DNA of 10,523 nucleotides from Goniomonas avonlea. Its lineage: Eukaryota > Cryptophyceae > Goniomonadida > Goniomonadaceae. Shown here piece after piece: positions 6,228 through 10,523 of this stretch. How positions within the stretch are numbered: the stretch's first letter is position 1; the number at the start of each line of letters is the position of its first letter. The stretch is taken from the NCBI GenBank assembly GCA_003573635.1, contig QUTJ01031248.1:1-10523 (forward strand), read 5' to 3'. The notes beneath the pieces were generated by a model. That model saw nothing but the letters and a program-made list of their open reading frames with translations, searched no databases and had not been told where the DNA came from. The translations under genes and the position numbers were made by a program.

Positions 6228-8477
6228 CCCTTGATGGGAAGCGACACGTGCTTCGGAGTGGAGTTGTTGTGGATCAGTTTCACCGCGTGGTAGATCATGC
6301 GCGCCTTGCCTCCAAAAAGGAGCACATCACCGGATTTCTGCATGAAGAGCGTTATGTGGCGGTTGGGGTGAGGCAATGTCATACATGCGCCTGGCACCAA
6401 GGGCGGTGGTGCGATAAGTATCACACATAAATGGCAGGGCGGGCCGTGCCTCCACACGGGAGGAAGATTGCAGTATGAAAGACGCTAGTGTGAAAGCTCT
6501 CAGAAACCTGGCACGCGTGAACCACCAAATTCCCAGACCCTGCCAGGCTCCAAAATCAAAAAAAAGAGCTAAACTCACTAGCCTAATGCTGCGCTGAGCA
6601 ACCCTGGCGTTTTTGAGTTGGGTGCCGGGCGGAAGTTCCAAGTCAGGGTCTTGCAAGTAGACAAACTGCGCGATGGGTGAGTTTCCAAACCTCATGACTC
6701 GTCAGGCAGCGAGGGGTGGGGGGTTGGAGTGGGGGGGGAGAGAGATTGGGGTTCACAGGATGAGCAAGACCACAGCGTGAGGTACGTGCGAGCGGGCAGA
6801 GACTGTGATGGAGAAAGGGCGAGTGTGTGTGAGTGAGCGTGTGGGAAGGCGCAGTGCGAGGAGCATGGAGCGTGATACAGACTAGCATGCACCCAAGGCG
6901 CCACCTGAGCAGCATCGCCGAGGGAGACTGAGACGACCGGCCACCGCTCTCTCAAGGCAGTCTCAGACTCGTTCTCGTCCCGGTGCAGGCTGTGAATAGT
7001 TATGAGAATGGAGCGCGTTTACGGGCGACGTTGAGCTCTCAGACTCGCCGGACATGGGCCGGGAATAGAACCCGGGTGCCAGAGGCCATCTTGCCATAAC
7101 AACAAACACGCCTTGTACTCCCCAGGCTGCTTTTGCTCCGGTGCGCGTGTATGTATGGTGCGCGTGTATGTATGATTCCGAGCGCTTCTTCTCGTCGCAG
7201 TGCAGCATGACGGAAGCTTGAGAATGGCGCGTGTAGAATGGGATCTCGAGCAATCAAAGATTCCGTGTCTGGACCATGGCACATGGGATACTTTGGAGAC
7301 GTGTGTCAAAATCCATGGTATCGCACCCGAGAGAGCCAGTTTGGGTGTCGTACAAGTTCATGATGCAGACATCTGGGGACACCGGGGGCATGGTTCCTGC
7401 AAGGATATGTCACCATGCGTTTTCACACTGTGGATGGGGCAGCCAGCTTAGAAATAGTCCATAACGGAGATGCAGCTCGGAGAGTTCACTCGCCTGGGCA
7501 TTTGGCCTTGACACAGTCCATCGCCCGAGCGACCATATCCAGAAACTCTGGCGGAATGGCTGGAGGGAAAACAAGTGATTCAGAGCCAAACAAACAACAA
7601 TGACAACTCACGCTGAACTTCTTTGTTGTCATAGTCTGTCCGCCGACTGTCGTAGCACCTGCGCTTTGGGTCCCAGTGACGTCCTAAACAGCACATCTGA
7701 CGAGAACAGTTACCTCCCAGTCACACCCGAACACCCAAAAAGTATGCAAGACCTGTAATTTCATATCATGGCCCTCGTCATAGGAAGGGGTGTAAAATCC
7801 CGCGTCTCGTCCGCCTGTCTCCAACGCAAGGTCCACAATCCTGCTCTCGTGTTAGCGAGGAGCAACACGAGACGTGCCCACCGTTGCTGCTGCTCCCACG
7901 TCAAGAACCCCTGCAACCATATTATTCCTTCTTGCAACTCTCGTATGCGGATCCGATGTCGAAATTTAAGAATCTGTCCTCGTTCGTTGTACTTGAGAGC
8001 AGGTTTCACATCAACCCGTCTATCGCCGAGCATGTGACCCTCACTAGTCTCAATCACAGTCTGCCACAGCCTTTAGAGACCATCATCGCAATCGCAGCTT
8101 TTCAGTTGCACCTGGAGTGCTCTGCACGCCGGCGCAGCGGGTTCGGCAAATCTAACGTAGCCAAAACATCTGGACACCTTCCGATGAAACGTGATCGAGG
8201 CGTCAGCAACTTCACCATACACTTCAAACGATCGCCTTCAAAAGTGTTATTGAGCAACGCGTTCGTGGCTGATCACCTCAAATCGTCTCCCCGAACGTCT
8301 TCGTGCAGATTAGCGACGAAAATGGTATCAGTGGTACTCAAGTCCAACGGCCCTTCTGAAAAAAAAGATAAGTCAAGGGCAGCGACTGACACTGTTACCA
8401 TCAGCATCAGAGTGATCGCTGTCCGCTACTTCGGCCTCCGCAGCAATCTCAGCCTTCTCAGGGTCCGACGCCGCCAT
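6194..8477 (-). CDS. RRM-AlkB fusion: Fe(II)/2-oxoglutarate dioxygenase with N-terminal RNA recognition motif
   Basis: Eleven exons (8477-8399, 8355-8277, 8235-8112, 8060-7882, 7840-7753, 7696-7612, 7559-7494, 7396-7327, 6989-6905, 6665-6579, 6337-6194) total 1086 nt, giving 361 residues without a frame break. Residues 1-33 are acidic. Residues 36-117 form an RRM: RNP2 IFVANL (38-43), then LRRSFEVYGEVADASITF, RNP1 RCFGYVRF (75-82) and GDRRVDVKPA. Residues about 138-361 form an AlkB domain: GIIWLQGFL, GFYTPSYDEG, MCCLGRHWDP, IPPEF, PDVCIMNLY, LHRDENES, PVVSVSLGDAAQ, SGDVLLFGGKAR, YHAV and GRLNLTFRQY. Iron ligands are H259, D261 and H331. 2-Oxoglutarate contacts are N247, Y249, R352 and R358. 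AlkB enzymes oxidise alkyl groups on nucleic-acid bases; an RRM suggests an RNA substrate (inference). ALKBH8 also joins RRM and AlkB, but this catalytic domain resembles bacterial AlkB and plant AlkB-like enzymes, and no methyltransferase follows. Intron 7 is GC-AG. The start has MAASDPEK with G at +4. Confidence 0.88.
7059..7075 (-). repeat. tRNA T-arm-like hairpin (Pol III B-box-like) in intron 8
   Basis: On the minus strand CCGGG-TTCTATT-CCCGG forms a 5-bp stem with a 7-nt loop, and GGTTCTATTCC differs from the B-box consensus GGTTCGANTCC mainly at one position. An A-box-like TGGCAAGATGG lies only about 13 nt before the B-box, too close for a normal tRNA, and no matching acceptor stem is visible. 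It may be a tRNA remnant or SINE head, or chance. Confidence 0.35.
7141..7174. repeat. Perfect 17-bp tandem duplication
   Basis: GTGCGCGTGTATGTATG occurs twice without a spacer (7141-7157 and 7158-7174), inside intron 8 of the RRM-AlkB gene. Confidence 0.95.
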
Positions 8478-8801
8478 GTGCGTGCCGTTTTGCCAGTGAT
8501 TCGAATACAATTGTATAATAATTCTGGATAATACTAAGATAGTAAAGTACTACCGTATGTTATCGGTGTTCATGAGCAAACAAATCGGGAACTTTCAACT
8601 AAGTTACGGTACTTTCCACAGCTTTCCACACTACAAATTCGCATATGCAGATACCGATACTCACAACCGGTGCAGTCCGCAAGAAGTGCCAAGAACCCAA
8701 GAGTCCGACCCAGAATGTGGAGAATGCGGCGCTGTTGGGCTGTCGGTGCTCAATACGCAAGGGTGCGACCTCTCGGTTGCAGCACTGATGATGCTTCAGC
8801 G
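8478..8801. promoter_or_regulatory. Divergent promoter with TACCGTA / TACGGTA elements
   Basis: The gap separates the RRM-AlkB start (8477, minus) from the small gene start (8802, plus). TACCGTA is at 8551-8557 and its reverse complement TACGGTA at 8605-8611. An AT-rich segment (ATACAATTGTATAATAATTC) lies at 8506-8525, next to the RRM-AlkB side. No independent gene is convincing within it. Confidence 0.45.
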
Positions 8802-9051
8802 ATGGCCCCCAGTCGAGGAAAATGGCTGATCTACAGGATTGATACACATGGCCGCTCGTTTCCATTAAAGTGCGCCCTAGTATTTTGTCAGATCGCTGAC
8901 TGTATGCAGGACGGTTAAGACTGAGGCTGAGGCTGAGTCAATCGCGAACCACTATGAGAGCCTGGGACATCACCAGGGCTATTTTGTGAAAAAGCTACCG
9001 GAAGGTTCCACAGGAGCCGCAATCGAAGATGCTGAGTACCTAAAAGACTGA
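8802..9051 (+). CDS. Small conserved-looking protein, 69 aa, two exons
   Basis: The exons are 8802-8869 and 8910-9051, joined in phase 2 across a 40-nt intron (GTGCGC donor, GCTGAC branch-like site, TGCAG acceptor) and ending TGA 9049-9051. The start codon has G at -3 and +4. The protein opens MAPSRGKWLIYRIDTHGRSF, has an EAEAES helix start followed by IANHYESLGHHQGYFVKKL, and ends EDAEYLKD. The fold looks like a small beta-alpha-beta unit: a WLIYRID strand, a TEAEAESIANHYESLG helix and a QGYFVKK strand. I do not recognise the family. No signal peptide or membrane segment is seen. The intron choice is supported because its donor matches others in the window and the joined frame is smooth; unspliced, the frame is broken. 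It is divergent from the RRM-AlkB gene. Confidence 0.65.
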
Positions 9052-9314
9052 CCTTGGAGCAACAGAATTGCTCGTTGCGACACTTTGACTTGCTCGCGCA
9101 GGTCTGCAGAATTACCCCGATACGTTGATTGCTCTCGAGGTCACGACCTTGCTGGTGTCAGGGCAAGTATAACTGTAGCAAAACATTGTCCTGGGGCTCC
9201 AACATGCGATTGAAATTTGTCCCGGGGCTCCAGCATGTGATAGAAATATAAACACCACGGCAACCTGGAAACCCAAATACTCCAATCGGTGGAACCACAC
9301 CACCGATTTCTTTA
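9052..9314. other. Convergent intergenic region with a 31-bp tandem duplication
   Basis: Between the 69-aa gene and the minus-strand gene ending at 9315. It holds two adjacent 31-bp copies (9186-9216 and 9217-9247), each with CTGGGGCTCC/CCGGGGCTCC, then CATGCGAT/CATGTGAT and GAAAT. I see no gene here; it should carry both 3' UTRs. Confidence 0.6.
9186..9247. repeat. 31-bp tandem duplication
   Basis: Two abutting copies begin TTGTCCTGGGGCTCC and TTGTCCCGGGGCTCC and end in GAAAT. They differ at about four positions. They lie in the 3' flank of the minus-strand gene ending at 9315. Confidence 0.85.
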
Positions 9315-9593
9315 TCATGGAATTGGTATCGGAGCAAATATTCCAGAAGCTGGTGCGCCTTGACAAAGTTCAGGAGGCAGCAACTCAACCTCCAAGTTAT
9401 CCACAGCAAACCCTGTAACGCCTTGGTTTTCGTAGTCTTGGTGCCCAGCACTGGCCACCACTGCAACAACAGCCTGCCAGAGCACATTTAGTCAAAAGTG
9501 GTGCGAGAAGCACACATTGTACTTTTTCAAGTTCACCTGGGAGCACGGCGGCACCTCCTTCCACGCGAGACCTCCTTCAGCCACCGACGACAT
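9315..9593 (-). CDS. 3' exons of an unidentified minus-strand gene
   Basis: Two exons are proposed: 9593-9537, and 9473-9315 ending in TGA followed at once by TAA. The 63-nt intron (GTGAAC donor, TTGACTAAAT branch-like site, TGGCAG acceptor) is in phase 0. The joined product is 71 residues if it starts at the ATG at 9593: MSSVAEGGLAWKEVPPC, then AVVAVVASAG, YENQGVTGFAVDNLEVELL, and a Pro-rich tail APIPIP. The beta-rich NQGVTGFAVDNLEVE pattern resembles the last strands of a galactose-binding-like or DUF642-like beta-sandwich, which would need a longer N-terminal part. The frame stays open upstream of 9593 to about 9673, so this is probably the end of a larger gene. The family assignment is a guess; that the exons are coding is more likely. 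Confidence 0.45.
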
Positions 9594-9627
9594 CGCAGTG
9601 CTCGTGGCGGACGCACCCACGCATCCG

Positions 9628-9844
9628 CTATGCAGCAGCACTCGCACTCTGAGGGCCGCAGTGGCACTGCCAAAGAGTCAATTACACTGACGTCGAGTCA
9701 CATTACATTGCCAAAGACTCAAATTCACTCTGCCAAAGACTCAAATTACACTGCCAAAGACTCAAATTACTATGCAGCAGCACCCGCACTCTGAGGGCCG
9801 CATGGCACTGCCAAAGAGTCAAATTGTTGCTGCTGCTGCTGCTG
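9628..9844. repeat. Nested repeats: two 57-59 bp copies around a short minisatellite, then (TGC)n
   Basis: A segment running CTATGCAGCAGCAC to GCCAAAGAGTCAA is present at 9628-9686 and again at 9770-9826, about 142 bp apart. Between and within them, TGCCAAAGA(C/G)TCAA-containing units start at 9668, 9709, 9731, 9752 and 9809; the two middle intervals are 22 and 21 bp. A (TGC)n run follows at 9828-9844. The units are not in a constant frame, so a repeated protein domain is unlikely. Confidence 0.8.
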
Positions 9845-10093
9845 GTGGACGAAACCGACTTGACGTGGTGAGGCGACAAACAAAGCTGAAGAAGCAACGC
9901 CAGGGTTGGAAAAACACGGTCAGCAATACAAGGACACACGTATCTCGAGCTCCACCCTCACGGCATGATTCTATCGACACACATACTAGATCACGCCAAA
10001 CACAGACAAGAAACCCAATAGAATAACAATACCACACCAAACAACCACCCGAGGAGAACACCACACGACCATCACATCGACAAAAAAGGACCT

Positions 10094-10200
10094 CGGGTTA
10101 AAGACGACGGCGACGGCGGCGCCGGAGCAGTACACGAGCTCGAGGCGGCCGCTGCACGCGCCAAAGCTGCCGCCCAACTGCCGGTTCATGACCACAGTGT
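10094..10200 (-). CDS. Possible exon of a minus-strand gene (weak)
   Basis: One minus-strand frame reads GKWAADTVVMNRQLGGSFG, ACSGRLELVYCSG and AAVAVVFNPR with a natural-looking amino-acid mix. It could be an upstream exon of the beta-rich gene ending at 9315. The splice sites are not settled: a CAG acceptor near 10229 would put a stop in frame, while an AG a few bases later would not. The plus strand is also open here, with a less protein-like composition. Confidence 0.25.
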
Positions 10201-10425
10201 CTGCTGCCCACTTGCCGTTCCCTGATCACTGAGGTTTGAGACGAGAGAGTGGCCCTTCCCCCAATCTAGTGCCCCCGCCCGAGTTACAGTGTACAGCGAC
10301 AAATCAGAAGAAGAAGGGGAGGAGAGAGGGAGGAGAAGACTTTGACTCTGACGTCCTGACTACGATGACGACAGCACACCACACCAGCGCAGCACAGTAC
10401 ACCATACAACAGGACAGCACAGTAC

Positions 10426-10475
10426 AGCACAGCACGGCACGGCACGGCACGGCACAGCACAGCACAGCACAGCAC
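10426..10475. repeat. Pentanucleotide microsatellite (AGCAC/GGCAC)10
   Basis: Ten 5-bp units form an A-to-G patterned block: two AGCAC, four GGCAC, then four AGCAC. Related but irregular AGCAC/AGTAC units extend it on the left to about 10391. Confidence 0.9.
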
Positions 10476-10523
10476 ACAGCGCACCGAACGCGACCAGCGG
10501 ACGCACCAGAGAACCTTGCGTGG

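Larger units (their letters stand above)
6966..7236 (-). repeat. Duplicated 5' edge of the iron-binding exon inside intron 8
   Basis: Plus-strand 7182-7236 (TTCTCGTC, GTGCAG, GAGAATGG, CGCGT in order) repeats 6966-7017, the segment spanning the acceptor and start of exon 9. Read on the minus strand, the real copy encodes LHRDENES and the intronic copy reads LHCDEKKRSES, so an H-x-D pair is still visible. The intronic copy has lost the CACAG acceptor and cannot join in frame, so it looks like a decayed exon. Intron 8 (6990-7326, 337 nt) is far longer than introns 1-7 of this gene. Confidence 0.7.
9845..10523. other. Mostly non-coding right end, with one candidate exon
   Basis: No gene can be supported across this stretch. 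It contains an AC-rich segment (about 9930-10090), the candidate minus-strand exon near 10094-10200, a GA-rich stretch (10306-10340) and the pentanucleotide microsatellite at 10426-10475. Confidence 0.5.

Noticed and set aside
7039-7309. Open minus-strand frames in intron 8 (e.g. CHGPDTES) as the iron-binding exon
   Set aside because: HGPDTES has no H-x-D spacing and does not join in frame. The exon at 6989-6905 joins as LG-LHRDENES and continues to PVVSVSLGD, matching the family.
7884-8531. Long plus-strand open frame of 215 codons
   Set aside because: It lies antisense to the RRM and first AlkB exons, which have clear motifs (IFVANL, CFGYVRF, GFL). The plus translation is Ser/Arg-rich with no recognisable pattern.
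8783-8830. Box C/D snoRNA-like motifs (TGATGAT ... CTGA)
   Set aside because: The D-box candidate is inside the coding exon of the 69-aa gene, there is no terminal stem, and such short motifs are expected by chance.
10284-10484. Minus-strand cysteine-rich open frame
   Set aside because: It is a translation of the AGCAC/GGCAC microsatellite and GA-rich flank; the cysteine pattern simply reflects the repeat.

Overview
The window comes from a compact nuclear genome of a microbial eukaryote (a protist or alga; I cannot place it more precisely). Genes lie on both strands and close together. Most predicted introns are about 40-60 nt, and the donors are often GTGCG-type. Spliced reading frames can be followed through many exons, and tandem repeats fill the gaps. 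Nothing looks bacterial: there are no operons and no Shine-Dalgarno-led gene strings. All exon models below were assembled by hand from splice signals, frame and family similarity.

Left part (1-5187): the 3' end of a plus-strand gene meets, tail to tail and overlapping, a three-exon coiled-coil gene built from an internal duplication (309-1715, minus). A divergent promoter containing a large CTAG palindrome separates it from a secreted ependymin-like protein (2174-2841, plus). A short, very basic protein follows (3203-3523, minus). A second divergent promoter leads to a six-exon gene that starts with a lipidation signal, MGCASS (3931-5187, plus).

Middle (5188-6193): no convincing gene. It holds a GC-rich tandem repeat of about 66 bp, a run of 14 G, a CTCACC-rich stretch, and a 71-80 bp tandem array. 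That array is made of copies of the 3' end of the next gene.

The most interesting locus is 6194-8477 (minus). Eleven exons join without a frame break into a 361-residue protein with an N-terminal RNA recognition motif and a C-terminal AlkB-type Fe(II)/2-oxoglutarate dioxygenase. All expected catalytic residues are present (H259, D261, H331, R352, R358). This is a predicted RNA-directed (de)alkylation or hydroxylation enzyme. The catalytic domain looks like the bacterial-AlkB/plant AlkB-like branch rather than the ALKBH8 branch, which is the branch known to carry an RRM. Its intron 8 contains a decayed copy of the start of the iron-binding exon.

Right part (8478-10523): a third divergent promoter shares a TACCGTA motif with the second. 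It is followed by a two-exon 69-residue protein (8802-9051, plus), the 3' part of a minus-strand gene (9315-9593), nested repeats, a possible further exon near 10.1 kb and a pentanucleotide microsatellite.
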